The notes under the pieces are model-generated. The model was not told the origin of the DNA, made no database searches, and saw only the letters and a program-made list of their open reading frames with translations. From NCBI GenBank assembly GCA_900548505.1, contig URKI01000018.1:1-42233 (forward strand): a stretch of DNA of 42,233 nt, written 5' to 3'. Position numbers and translations under genes: made by a program. Positions 1-7,825 of the stretch are shown here, piece after piece. Source of the DNA: an uncultured Oscillibacter sp. GTDB taxonomy: Bacteria > Bacillota > Clostridia > Oscillospirales > Oscillospiraceae. Each line of letters opens with the position of its first letter. Positions within the stretch are counted from its first letter, which is position 1.

Positions 1-32
1 CGTCGGCAGCGTCAGATGTGTATAAGAGACAG
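1..32. other. Illumina Nextera adapter remnant (not genomic)
   Basis: The first 32 bases match the Nextera/Tn5 read-1 adapter from its second base, ending in the 19-bp mosaic end AGATGTGTATAAGAGACAG. This is library sequence left on the contig end. The ATG at 16 lies inside the adapter, so any gene start called there is false. Genomic sequence begins at about base 33. Confidence 0.97.
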
Positions 33-453
33 GCGTCATGTTGTGTCCATTGAGGAAAAGCCCACGAAGCCGAAGTCTAATTTTGCAGTGCCGGGACTCT
101 ATTTCTACGACAATTCTGTGATTGAAATTGCAAAGACCATTCAGCCGTCCGCCCGCGGCGAGCTGGAGATTACTAGTGTCAATAATGTCTATCTCCAGCG
201 GGGAAATCTGAGGGTGGAACTGTTTGGCCGTGGTATGGCATGGCTGGATACCGGCACCCACGAGGGACTGTTGGAGGCATCCAACTTTGTTTCCATCGTT
301 CAAAAGCGCCAGGGACTTTATGTTTCCTGCATTGAAGAGATTGCGTATCGGATGCAGTACATTACACGAGAGAAATTGATTGAGCTGGCCGAGCCAATGC
401 TGAAAACGGAGTATGGCCAGTACTTGATGCGAATTGCGGAAGGACAAATATGA
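33..453 (+). CDS. rfbA: Glucose-1-phosphate thymidylyltransferase, C-terminal part (5' truncated)
   Basis: RfbA/RmlA joins glucose 1-phosphate and dTTP to give dTDP-glucose, the first step of dTDP-L-rhamnose synthesis in the cytoplasm. About 139 C-terminal residues remain of a protein usually near 290. The reading frame shows family landmarks: SIEEKP, then NFAVPGLYFYDN, PSARGELEIT, AWLDTGTHE and the late EEIAYRM. The N-terminal nucleotide-binding loop is lost because the contig begins here, directly after adapter sequence; nothing suggests a natural truncation. The stop overlaps the rfbB start by 4 bp (ATGA), so the two are translationally coupled. Identification is firm; only the start is missing. 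Confidence 0.93.
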
Positions 454-1520
454 AGAAAATATTGGTGACCGGTGGCGCCGGATTTATTGGATCAAATTTC
501 GTCCAGTATATACTGGAGCACGAGCAAAACCTTGTTTTGCTCGTGAATCTCGATCTGCTTACTTACGCGGGAAACCTGGAAAATCTGAAGACTGTTGAAG
601 ATGATCCCCGTTATCGGTTTGTAAAGGGAGACATCCGGGACAAAGATTTGGTGGAGCGCCTGTTTGTAGAGTATGATTTTGACACAGTAGTCCATTTCGC
701 AGCGGAGAGCCATGTGGACCGCAGCATCGTGGAGCCGGAGATTTTCCTCACTACCAACGTAGTGGGAACGCAGACCCTTCTGGATGCGGCCAAGCGTCAT
801 TGGAAGGTGGATCCGGAGGACAAGTATTCCCGGGAATTTCGTCCAGGTGTGCGGTACCTGCAGGTATCCACAGATGAGGTATACGGTGCGTTGGGAAAAA
901 CGGGGATGTTCCAGGAAACGACACCGCTCTCCCCCAACAGCCCGTACTCGGCATCGAAAGCCAGTGCGGATCTGGTGGTTCGTGCGTATCATCAGACCTA
1001 TGGAATGCCGGTAAATATTACCCGGTGCTCCAACAATTATGGCCCCTATCAGTTCCCGGAGAAGCTGATTCCGCTGATGATCCATAATGCCCAGACGGAC
1101 AAGCCGCTGCCGGTATATGGCGACGGGATGCAGATTCGGGACTGGCTGCATGTTTCGGACCACTGTGCGGCGATTTACACGGTCCTGACAAAGGGAAAGA
1201 TCGGCGAGATTTATAACATCGGCGGCAACAACGAGAAGGCCAATCTGGAGATTGTACGTCTGATCCTCAAGGAATTGGACAAGCCTGAGAGCCTCATTAC
1301 CTATGTGAAGGACCGTCCCGGTCATGACCGGCGGTATGCGATTGATAACACCAAGATTACCACCGAGCTGGGATGGGCTCCGGCTTATACCTTTGAGCAG
1401 GGAATTCATGAAACCATTCAGTGGTATCTGAATCATCCGGACTGGGTGGAGCGGATCACGTCTGGTGATTATCAGAACTACTATCATAAGATGTACGACA
1501 AGGCGGAAACACTCGTATGA
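450..1520 (+). CDS. rfbB: dTDP-glucose 4,6-dehydratase
   Basis: RfbB/RmlB converts dTDP-glucose to dTDP-4-keto-6-deoxyglucose, the second step towards dTDP-rhamnose. It is an extended short-chain dehydrogenase of 356 residues, the usual length. The N-terminal Rossmann motif GGAGFIGSN is at about residues 8-16. Other landmarks are the HFAAESHVDRS segment (about 78-88), STDEVYG (about 136-142) and the catalytic YSASK (about 163-167). NNYGPYQFPEKLIP and the late GHDRRYAID are typical of RmlB. The ATG overlaps the rfbA stop, and its own stop overlaps the next start by 4 bp. rfbC and rfbD are not in the window, so they may lie to the left of the contig end or elsewhere. Confidence 0.95.
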   Translation: MKKILVTGGAGFIGSNFVQYILEHEQNLVLLVNLDLLTYAGNLENLKTVEDDPRYRFVKGDIRDKDLVERLFVEYDFDTVVHFAAESHVDRSIVEPEIFLTTNVVGTQTLLDAAKRHWKVDPEDKYSREFRPGVRYLQVSTDEVYGALGKTGMFQETTPLSPNSPYSASKASADLVVRAYHQTYGMPVNITRCSNNYGPYQFPEKLIPLMIHNAQTDKPLPVYGDGMQIRDWLHVSDHCAAIYTVLTKGKIGEIYNIGGNNEKANLEIVRLILKELDKPESLITYVKDRPGHDRRYAIDNTKITTELGWAPAYTFEQGIHETIQWYLNHPDWVERITSGDYQNYYHKMYDKAETLV

Positions 1521-1996
1521 TCACCTGGCTCACATCGACAACTCTCGGCAAGCTGATTGCCACATTCTTTATTTCCATGGCCCCCATTATCGAGCTGCGG
1601 GGCGGACTGCCTTATGGCATTGCCCTGGGACTGGATTATCCCGTGGCCCTGGCGGCGGCGGTACTGGGCAACATGGTGCCGGTGCCGTTCATCATCGTCT
1701 ACATCCGGCATATTTTCACCTGGCTCCGTAAACGCAGCAAGTGGTGGGATGAGAAGATCACCCGACTGGAGAAAAAAGCCCACCTGAAAGGCCGGGTGGT
1801 GCGCAAATACAGCACCATTGGACTTTGCATCCTGGTGGCTATCCCGCTGCCGGGCACCGGCGCCTGGACGGGTGCCCTGGTGGCAGCAGTGCTGGATATG
1901 CGGCTGAAGAAGGCCATCCCGGCGATTTTCCTGGGCGTATGCATCGCGGCGGCCATCATGACCATGGTGACCTTCGGATTGATCCACATCTTCTGA
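1517..1996 (+). CDS. Small multidrug-export-like membrane protein (COG2426)
   Basis: A 159-residue integral membrane protein resembling the COG2426 'putative small multi-drug export' family. The family name is historical and the function is not established. Visible features are an N-terminal hydrophobic segment leading to PIIELRGGLPYGIALG (about 22-37), a second membrane stretch ending in GNMVPVPF, and a basic amphipathic loop RKRSKWWDEKITRLEKK. A third segment contains IPLPGTGAWTGALVAA, and a C-terminal membrane helix follows. The paired glycine/proline loops suggest an inverted-repeat, SNARE-associated/DedA-like fold, which is inference. It overlaps rfbB by 4 bp and is therefore co-translated with the sugar-nucleotide genes, although the family is also found in unrelated contexts. 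A hairpin terminator lies about 100 bp downstream. Confidence 0.8.
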   Translation: MITWLTSTTLGKLIATFFISMAPIIELRGGLPYGIALGLDYPVALAAAVLGNMVPVPFIIVYIRHIFTWLRKRSKWWDEKITRLEKKAHLKGRVVRKYSTIGLCILVAIPLPGTGAWTGALVAAVLDMRLKKAIPAIFLGVCIAAAIMTMVTFGLIHIF

Positions 1997-2097
1997 GAAT
2001 CTTGCGGAAAAGTCCCTGGCTACTGCGTGGCTACTGATCTGTCAGAACGGCAAAAATCTTCCTGGACAAGAGAAGCTATCTCAAGGAAAGAAGAGAG

Positions 2098-2138
2098 AAA
2101 TCCCTGTACATTTCAGCTGAAATGTACAGAGATTTTTT
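2098..2138 (+). terminator. Rho-independent terminator after the rfbAB operon
   Basis: A perfect 13-bp inverted repeat with no spacer occupies 2104-2129 (CTGTACATTTCAG and its complement). It extends with one mismatch to 2098-2135 and runs into six Ts at 2133-2138. Because there is no loop, the central bases must open in the RNA hairpin. Position and orientation fit the end of the rfbA-rfbB-COG2426 operon. Confidence 0.75.
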
Positions 2139-2152
2139 ATACGTGGTAACAT

Positions 2153-2200
2153 TGGTAAGGATGAGGGTGGCGGTTCGAGTCCGCCCGTCAACTCAACGAA
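2153..2200 (+). other. tRNA-like 3' fragment (possible old attachment site)
   Basis: Bases 2170-2186 read as a perfect T arm, GGCGG TTCGAGT CCGCC: five G-C pairs and a seven-base loop with TTC. They are preceded by a GGATGAG stretch and followed by a possible acceptor strand. No 5' half with D arm and anticodon arm can be folded upstream, so this is not a complete tRNA. Such 3' fragments are commonly left by tyrosine-integrase elements that target tRNA 3' ends. A related sequence lies at 19236-19269. The 1997-2097 stretch before it holds only a 9-bp direct repeat TGGCTACTG at 2017 and 2028. Confidence 0.35.
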
Positions 2201-2293
2201 AACACCTGGAATCTTTTGAATTTTTCCGTTTTTGTTGCGGATTTGCGCTTTTTGGCATGGGTCCCGGCGGCGGAAGAAGACTATGCTTTTTGA

Positions 2294-2339
2294 TTGCAGG
2301 CTGCTGCAATTTGCGGTATACTGAAGCAAATACCGCAAA
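2294..2339 (+). promoter_or_regulatory. deoR-family gene promoter with overlapping 9-bp inverted repeat
   Basis: A sigma-A type promoter is visible: -35 TTGCAG at 2294-2299, a 17-bp spacer, and -10 TATACT at 2317-2322. A perfect inverted repeat, TTTGCGGTA (2310-2318) and TACCGCAAA (2331-2339), covers the -10 and the expected transcript start. The half-site centres are about 21 bp apart, or two helical turns. This is the usual place for an autorepressor operator, so the downstream DeoR-type protein is the natural candidate. Binding is inferred. Confidence 0.6.
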
Positions 2340-2357
2340 AAGGAGAATGGTTCCACG

Positions 2358-3116
2358 ATGCTGTATAACGAACGTGCGGAACTGATTTTGCAGCAGCTGC
2401 AACTTCAGTCCACAGTAAAGGTGGCGGAGCTGAGCCAACTTCTGCAGGTTTCGGTGGATACGGTCCGCCGCGATCTGAAAAATATGGAGCAGGAAGGCCG
2501 GATCAAATACATTCGCGGCGGTGCCTGTCTGCCGGAAGACAGGAACTCTTTTTCCAACTTTACCGGCCGGGAAATCATTCATAGTGAGCTGAAGCGGGAG
2601 GTTGCCCGCAAGGCAATGGCGTTGATCAACGAAGGAGACGTGGTTGCACTGAACTCCGGGACAACCAACACGGTACTGGCACAGGAGCTGGTTGGCCTCA
2701 ATCTCAGATTTACCGTGGTGACCAACAACTACGCAGCACTCAGTGTCCTGATGCAAAATCCTGCCATCCGACTCATTGCCGTGGGCGGCACCATGGATCC
2801 GCTGGAGCGCTCCACCTATGGGACCGTGTGTGAAACGGAGTTTGCTGCCTATCGCCCGGATTTGGCTTTTCTCTCCATCAACGCCGTCAACTACCAGGAT
2901 GGCTATACGGATTTCCGCTTGGATGAGATCGGCGTGATCCGGCTGCTGGCGCAGAATTCCCGCAGGGTAATCGCAGTGATGGACTCCAGCAAGCTGGGGC
3001 AGTGCTCCAAATGTATGGCGCTCTCGCCGGAGCAGGTGGATCTGCTGCTGATGGATGACCATATCCCTCCCGAGGTAAAGGAAAAATATCGGAGCAAAGG
3101 CATCGAAATTCAATAG
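2358..3116 (+). CDS. DeoR-family transcriptional regulator
   Basis: A 252-residue regulator of normal DeoR/GlpR length. The N-terminal helix-turn-helix includes VAELSQLLQVSVDTVRRDLKNMEQEGRI (about residues 23-50), followed by the family hallmark YIRGGA. The C-terminal sugar-phosphate-sensing domain starts near residue 75 and contains the NSGTTNTVLA phosphate-binding loop, VVTNNY, and VGGTMDP. DeoR proteins usually bind a phosphorylated metabolite and repress an adjacent operon. An AGGAG ribosome site (2341-2345) supports the ATG at 2358. Similar inverted repeats at its own promoter and at the phnX promoter suggest autoregulation and control of the phosphonate operon. Phosphonate operons are more often controlled by GntR or PhoB, so this pairing is noteworthy but unproven. 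Confidence 0.88.
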   Translation: MLYNERAELILQQLQLQSTVKVAELSQLLQVSVDTVRRDLKNMEQEGRIKYIRGGACLPEDRNSFSNFTGREIIHSELKREVARKAMALINEGDVVALNSGTTNTVLAQELVGLNLRFTVVTNNYAALSVLMQNPAIRLIAVGGTMDPLERSTYGTVCETEFAAYRPDLAFLSINAVNYQDGYTDFRLDEIGVIRLLAQNSRRVIAVMDSSKLGQCSKCMALSPEQVDLLLMDDHIPPEVKEKYRSKGIEIQ

Positions 3117-3130
3117 AAATTTGGATATGT

Positions 3131-3162
3131 AAAAACCGCAGGCATAAAGCCTGCGGTTTTTT
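3131..3162 (+). terminator. Terminator after the deoR-family gene
   Basis: A 13-bp perfect stem (AAAAACCGCAGGC, 3131-3143, and its complement, 3149-3161) encloses a 5-nt loop and ends in a T-run. It separates the regulator from the phosphonate operon, so phnX needs its own promoter. The A-rich left arm means it can also act on the opposite strand. Confidence 0.9.
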
Positions 3163-3197
3163 GCGCTGTTTTTTACACATATTTGACCCGGACACGC

Positions 3198-3255
3198 TTG
3201 ATTCTGCGGCGTTATGCCGCTTATAATCTGACTGTAAACGCAAATAGCGGCATAA
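3198..3255 (+). promoter_or_regulatory. phnX operon promoter flanked by a 10-bp inverted repeat
   Basis: The -35 TTGATT (3198-3203), an 18-bp spacer and the -10 TATAAT (3222-3227) make a good sigma-A promoter. A perfect 10-bp inverted repeat has arms TTATGCCGCT (3212-3221) and AGCGGCATAA (3246-3255). The left arm abuts the -10 and the right arm is in the early transcribed region. Arm centres are about 34 bp apart, roughly three helical turns. An extra GCGGC at 3206-3210 pairs locally with the left arm. The right arm context, CAAATAGCGGCATAAAA, resembles CAAATACCGCAAAAA at the deoR-family promoter, which suggests a shared regulator. Confidence 0.6.
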
Positions 3256-3285
3256 AACAGCATATAAAAGCAAGGAGTGTTGGAT

Positions 3286-4101
3286 ATGGCGGAAATGAAC
3301 CGTATTCAGATGGTTGTGTTTGACTGGGCGGGAACTACCACGGACTACGGCGGCGTGGCGCCCAGCATGGTATTTGATCGGGTGTTTCAGGAGGAAGGGA
3401 TCTCCCTGACCAAGGAGGAGATCAACGCGCCCATGGGCATGGAGAAAAAGGCCCACATCCGGGCCCTGCTCTCCTGCCCCTCCGGGGACCGGCAGTGGAA
3501 AGAGCGCTGCGGCAAAAGCTGGACCGAGGAGGACGTGGAGCGCCTGTATGAAAAATTTGAAGGGATCCTGTACCAGATGGTGGCAGAGTACAGTGTTCCC
3601 ATCCCCGGCGTGGTGGAGACCGTCCGTCAGCTGCGGGAGAAGGGCCTGAAGATCGGTTCCACCACCGGCTACACCTCCCAGATGATGGGACAGGTGCTGC
3701 CCCGGGCAGCGGAGCTGGGTTATGAGGCCGACTGCGTGGTGACCCCCGACGTGACCGGGGCCAGCCGTCCCACTCCGTTTATGCTCTATGAGTGCATGCG
3801 CCGGCTGAACGTGTATCCGCCCCGGGCTGTGGTAAAGGTGGGCGACACGGTGGTGGATATTCTGGAAGGAAAGAATGCCGGAGCCTGGAGCATCGGGATT
3901 CTCACCGGCTCCAACATGCTGGGACTGACCCAGGCCGAGTACGAGGCCATGGACCCGGAGGAGCTGGCACAGCGCAAGCAGAAGGCGGCGGAGCGCTACA
4001 CCGAGGCGGGAGCCGACCTGGTCATTGACTCCATCCGGGATCTGCCCGCCGCATTGGCGGAGCTGGAGCGCCGCATGGCAGAACAGGAGGCCGCGCGTTG
4101 A
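3286..4101 (+). CDS. phnX: Phosphonoacetaldehyde hydrolase (phosphonatase)
   Basis: PhnX cleaves the C-P bond of phosphonoacetaldehyde to acetaldehyde and phosphate. It is a HAD-superfamily enzyme of 271 residues here, the normal length. The nucleophile Asp13 lies in FDWAGT. The Schiff-base lysine specific to this family is Lys54, in PMGMEKKAHIRAL. IGSTTGYT and VKVGDTVVDI supply the later HAD motifs. The start is set at ATG 3286, because AAGGAG at 3272-3277 is correctly spaced from it; an in-frame GTG at 3277 overlaps that site. It is the first gene of a phosphonate operon. The usual partner phnW (2-aminoethylphosphonate transaminase) is absent; an iron alcohol dehydrogenase takes its place. 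Confidence 0.95.
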   Translation: MAEMNRIQMVVFDWAGTTTDYGGVAPSMVFDRVFQEEGISLTKEEINAPMGMEKKAHIRALLSCPSGDRQWKERCGKSWTEEDVERLYEKFEGILYQMVAEYSVPIPGVVETVRQLREKGLKIGSTTGYTSQMMGQVLPRAAELGYEADCVVTPDVTGASRPTPFMLYECMRRLNVYPPRAVVKVGDTVVDILEGKNAGAWSIGILTGSNMLGLTQAEYEAMDPEELAQRKQKAAERYTEAGADLVIDSIRDLPAALAELERRMAEQEAAR

Positions 4102-5219
4102 ACCGATACTACAATCCCGTCCAGACCATCGAGGGAGCCGGCTGCACGGCGGAGCTGACCGGGCTGCTGGAAAGCATGGGGCTGACGCGGCGGAATGTGC
4201 TGGTGCTGGTGTGGAGCGAGGCAGTATTGGGCCTGCCCGCCCTTGCAAGATTGTCCGACGCCGGTTTCACCGTTCGCACACAGGTGTTTCAGGCCTCCAA
4301 TCCCACGGTGGAACAGCTTTTTGAAACCTACCAGACTACCAGGGACTTCGCCCCGGAGGCGGTGGTGGCCGTGGGCGGCGGCAGCATTATGGATGTGGGA
4401 AAGTCTTTGTGCTGCCTGTACGGAAAAGAACTGCCCGACGCAGATGCCCTGCGGCGGCTGATCGAGGAAAAGGACTACGGCCGGCCCTCCGCCCGGTGGA
4501 TCGGCGTCCCCACCACGGCGGGGACGGGCAGCGAGGTCACCTGCTGGGCCACCATCTGGGACCCGGAAAAGGATGCCAAGCGCTCGGTGGAATGCCGTGA
4601 AAATTACGCCTTTGCCGCCCTGGTGGACCCGGAGCTGGCAGCGGGAATGCCGCTGCCGCTGGCAGTGTCCTCCGCTCTGGACGCAGCGGCTCACGCCATT
4701 GAAAGCTATTGGGCCAGAGGGACCAACGCCGTGTCCCGGGGCCTGGCGCTGGAGGCCATCCGCACGATCATGGGCGGCATGGACGGCCTGCTGGCTGGGA
4801 CCATGGAGGCTCACGACGCCATGGCCCGGGGCAGCATGATGGCAGGACTGGCTTTCAGCAATACCAAGACCACCGCCTGCCACTCCATTTCCTACCCGCT
4901 GACCATGCACTGCGGCATCCCCCATGGAGCGGCGGTGAGCATGCTGCTGGGGCCGGTATTCCGGCTCAATACCCCGGCCATTGCCCAGCCCGGCCCTCTG
5001 CTGGATGCTCTGGGCGTCTCCAGCCCGGAGGAGCTGGAAAAGAAGATCCGGGATATCCTGGACCGCTCCGGCCAGCCCGCCACGCTGTCGGCGTGGGGCG
5101 CACGGCGGGAGGACTTGCCCCGCCTGGCGCAGCTGGGCATCACCAAGGGGCGGGCGGACAACAACCCGGTCCCCATTGACGTGGAGACGATCCGATCCAT
5201 TTTGGAGCAGATATATTGA
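4098..5219 (+). CDS. Phosphonate-associated iron-containing alcohol dehydrogenase
   Basis: A 373-residue group III (iron-dependent) alcohol dehydrogenase. The nucleotide-binding GGGSIMD motif is at about residues 93-99 and PTTAGTGSEV at about 137-146. Likely metal ligands are Asp195 and His199 (SALDAAAHAIE), His262 (ACHSISYP) and His276 (IPHG), in the same pattern as FucO. It starts with TTG at 4098, overlapping the phnX stop, with AGGAGG at 4085-4090. A phosphonate-linked subfamily of these enzymes is known. In this operon it could reduce acetaldehyde released by PhnX, reduce phosphonoacetaldehyde, or oxidise 2-hydroxyethylphosphonate to feed PhnX. The sequence alone does not decide the direction. 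Confidence 0.88.
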   Translation: MNRYYNPVQTIEGAGCTAELTGLLESMGLTRRNVLVLVWSEAVLGLPALARLSDAGFTVRTQVFQASNPTVEQLFETYQTTRDFAPEAVVAVGGGSIMDVGKSLCCLYGKELPDADALRRLIEEKDYGRPSARWIGVPTTAGTGSEVTCWATIWDPEKDAKRSVECRENYAFAALVDPELAAGMPLPLAVSSALDAAAHAIESYWARGTNAVSRGLALEAIRTIMGGMDGLLAGTMEAHDAMARGSMMAGLAFSNTKTTACHSISYPLTMHCGIPHGAAVSMLLGPVFRLNTPAIAQPGPLLDALGVSSPEELEKKIRDILDRSGQPATLSAWGARREDLPRLAQLGITKGRADNNPVPIDVETIRSILEQIY

Positions 5220-5263
5220 AAGAGCATCAAACCCGAACAGAACGAAAAAGGAGCTTGCATCAC

Positions 5264-6223
5264 ATGAATATCAATAAGAAGGTTTTGTCCATGACCCTGT
5301 CCGCCATGATGGCGGTCTCCCTGCTGGCCGGCTGCGGCGCCTCTGGCGGCAGCGAGACGCCTGATGCCGCCGGCAACCAGGGCTCCAACCCCGGCGGTGA
5401 GGATGGTGTGTTCACCATCGCCTATGCCCCCAATGAGTCCACCGCCGAGAGCGCCGACGCCCGCAACGGCCTTGCCGAAGACCTGGGTGAGTTCCTGGGC
5501 TGCGAAGTGGAGGAGATCCAGGCCAGCGACTACAACGCCATCATCGAGGCCCTGCGCACCGGCAGCGCCGACATGGCCTACATGGGCTCTCAGGCCCTGG
5601 CCCTGGGCGTGGAGCGCACCGACCTGGAGCCCATCGTCATGAAGGCGGAGGACGGCGATCCCGACAAGGCGATCTACCACTCCGTGTTCATCACCAACAG
5701 CGCCAACGATGACATCAACTCCATCGCGGACATCAAGGGCCGCACCATGGCCTTCGTGGACCCCGACTCCACCTCCGGCAACCTGGTGCCCACCGCTGAA
5801 ATCATCAAGGCCTTCCCGGAGGACGAGCTGAACTCCGATATGCTGCATACCAACGGGGACTTCTTTGAGGCGGTGAGCTTCTCCGGCTCTCACCAGGCCG
5901 GCCTCCAGGCGGTGGTGAAGGGCGATGTGGATGTGGCTCCCATCTCCGACCAGATCCTGGCTTCTGAGATCGCCAACGGCAACGCCTCCGAGAGCGATGT
6001 GAAGATCATCCACGAGTCCGGCGCCATCCCCGCCGAGGCCATGGTGGTGGCCGAGCATGTGGACCAGGAGACCCGGGACAAGCTCACCGAGTTCCTCACC
6101 AGCTACGAGAACGAGGACTACTTCACCGATGTCATCAAGGTCCCCGGCGCCCGCTTCATTGAGTGCGATATGAGCGACTACCAGGAGATCATTGAACTGA
6201 ACCAGATCATCAACGAATTTTGA
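5264..6223 (+). CDS. phnD: Phosphonate ABC transporter, substrate-binding lipoprotein
   Basis: A 319-residue extracellular solute-binding lipoprotein. It has a basic N terminus, a hydrophobic stretch and the lipobox LLAGC, so Cys would be lipidated at about residue 24. The mature part begins with a low-complexity Gly/Ser/Pro linker. It then shows FTIAYAPNESTAES, DYNAIIEALRTGSADMAYMGSQAL and FVDPDSTSGNLVP, all typical of PhnD. The ATG at 5264 follows AAAAAGGAG (5245-5253); upstream in-frame starts would bury the signal peptide. It is followed by phnC and two phnE genes, making a complete importer. Codon use is strongly GC-ending, as expected for an abundant binding protein. Confidence 0.93.
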   Translation: MNINKKVLSMTLSAMMAVSLLAGCGASGGSETPDAAGNQGSNPGGEDGVFTIAYAPNESTAESADARNGLAEDLGEFLGCEVEEIQASDYNAIIEALRTGSADMAYMGSQALALGVERTDLEPIVMKAEDGDPDKAIYHSVFITNSANDDINSIADIKGRTMAFVDPDSTSGNLVPTAEIIKAFPEDELNSDMLHTNGDFFEAVSFSGSHQAGLQAVVKGDVDVAPISDQILASEIANGNASESDVKIIHESGAIPAEAMVVAEHVDQETRDKLTEFLTSYENEDYFTDVIKVPGARFIECDMSDYQEIIELNQIINEF

Positions 6224-6249
6224 GCCGGCGGGCGTACAGGAGGAACGAT

Positions 6250-7056
6250 ATGGAACCGATCCTGCGATTTGACAATGTATCCAAGCACTATCCCAACGGT
6301 GTGCACGCACTGAAAGGCGTGTCCTTTGAGGTGGCAGAGGGGGAGTTCATCTCCGTCATCGGCCCCTCCGGGTCGGGAAAATCCACCCTCCTGCGCGCCA
6401 TTAACCGCCTGATCTCCATCAGCGGCGGCACCGTCTGGCTGGACGGCCAGGCGGTTTCCGCCCAGCGGGGAACGGCGCTGCGGCAGCTGCGGCGCAAGGT
6501 GGGCATGATTTTTCAGAACTATAATCTGGTTTACAGCCTGTCCGTACTGCAAAACGTCCTCCACGGGCGGCTGGGGTATATGAGCGGGCTTAAGGGCGTG
6601 TTCGGCCTTTACAGCGAAGCGGACAAGCAGGAGGGACTGGATCTGTTGAAAGAGCTGGGACTGGAGGAGTTTGCCTACAACCGGGCCAGCGACCTCTCCG
6701 GCGGACAGAAGCAGCGGGTGGGCATTGCCCGAGCCATCATGCAGCAGCCCAAGCTGCTGCTGTGCGACGAGCCCATTGCCTCCCTGGACCCCTCCAGCGC
6801 CAAGACCATCATGGACCTGCTCAAGAGCATGACCCAGAAGCGGAACATCGCCTGCATCGTCAACCTCCACCAGCTGGATGTGGCCCTGAAGTATTCCACC
6901 CGGATCATCGGCCTTTCCAAGGGAGAAATCGTGTTTGACGGCAGGCCGGAGGAACTGGACGACGCCACCATTGAGCGGATCTACGGGACCTCCCGGAAAA
7001 ATCTGATGATCGGAGGACATGGCGATGACCAAGCGGATCCCGCTCATTGCGCATGA
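6250..7056 (+). CDS. phnC: Phosphonate ABC transporter, ATP-binding protein
   Basis: The cytoplasmic ATPase subunit, 268 residues. Walker A is GPSGSGKST (about 38-46), the Q-loop lies in MIFQNYNLV, the ABC signature is LSGGQKQR, Walker B is LLLCDEP followed by SLDP, and the H-loop is NLHQLD. The QNYNLV and LHGRLGYM segments are characteristic of PhnC. The ATG at 6250 follows AGGAGGA at 6239-6245 and leaves a 26-bp gap after phnD. Its 3' end overlaps the start of the first phnE by about 30 bp, a tight coupling in the operon. Confidence 0.95.
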   Translation: MEPILRFDNVSKHYPNGVHALKGVSFEVAEGEFISVIGPSGSGKSTLLRAINRLISISGGTVWLDGQAVSAQRGTALRQLRRKVGMIFQNYNLVYSLSVLQNVLHGRLGYMSGLKGVFGLYSEADKQEGLDLLKELGLEEFAYNRASDLSGGQKQRVGIARAIMQQPKLLLCDEPIASLDPSSAKTIMDLLKSMTQKRNIACIVNLHQLDVALKYSTRIIGLSKGEIVFDGRPEELDDATIERIYGTSRKNLMIGGHGDDQADPAHCA

Positions 7057-7825
7057 TTTGAAGCGGCTTTACACCGGATTTCTGCTGGCAGCCGCGGTGC
7101 TGTTTCTGGTTTGCAGCTATCTGACGGAGTTTAATCCCATGGTGCTGGCAGCCAATGGGGACGCTTTCTGGGAATTCATCACGGAGGATTTCCTGCCTCC
7201 CGCGCTGCCCCCGGCCAGCCGGATCCCCGGTATCTTTTCCAGTGTGCTGGTGACCCTGGCCCTGGCCATGTCCGCCACCACGGTGGCAGCCATCCTGGCC
7301 TTCTTTGTGGCTCTGTTCGGCAGCGAAAAGGTCTCTCCCTTTCCCGGCTTTGCCAAGGTAGTACGGGGCTTTGCTACCTTCCTGCGCAATATCCCAGCCT
7401 TGGTGTGGGCCTTTATCCTGTTTTCCTCTCTGGGCATCGGCACCGGCGTGGGCTTCGTAGCCCTGTGCATCACCAGCTTCGCCTTCATGGTCCGGGCCTT
7501 TGTGGAGACCATGGAGGACGTGTCCCAGGACTGCGTGGAGAGTCTGCAGGCGGTGGGCGCTACCTTCCCCCAGCGGGTGGCCCAGGCGATTCTGCCCTCC
7601 TGCCTGAGCGGATTCCTCTCCTGGTTTCTCTACTGCGTGGAGGTCAATATCCGGGCCTCTACCATCGTGGGAATGGTCGGCGGCGGCGGTGTGGGCCTGA
7701 CGCTTTTCTCCTACATCAAAAGCTTCCACTATGATGTTGCCCTCTCCATCATCCTGCTGATTGCCGCCATGGTCATCGTGGTGGACCAGATCACCGGGAA
7801 ACTGCGGAAGGAGCTGTTGAAATGA
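7025..7825 (+). CDS. phnE: Phosphonate ABC transporter, permease 1
   Basis: A 266-residue inner-membrane permease. Several hydrophobic segments are visible. The EAA-type coupling loop reads VESLQAVGATFPQRVAQAILP, and SFAFMVRAFVETMEDV is a PhnE-like stretch just before it. The ATG at 7025 is preferred because GGAGG at 7012-7016 sits 8 nt upstream; the ATG at 7019 is only 2 nt away. The gene overlaps the end of phnC. It forms a heterodimer candidate with the second phnE, which starts 4 bp before this stop. The two permeases are clearly diverged, as in other two-permease Phn/Ptx systems. Confidence 0.92.
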   Translation: MTKRIPLIAHDLKRLYTGFLLAAAVLFLVCSYLTEFNPMVLAANGDAFWEFITEDFLPPALPPASRIPGIFSSVLVTLALAMSATTVAAILAFFVALFGSEKVSPFPGFAKVVRGFATFLRNIPALVWAFILFSSLGIGTGVGFVALCITSFAFMVRAFVETMEDVSQDCVESLQAVGATFPQRVAQAILPSCLSGFLSWFLYCVEVNIRASTIVGMVGGGGVGLTLFSYIKSFHYDVALSIILLIAAMVIVVDQITGKLRKELLK

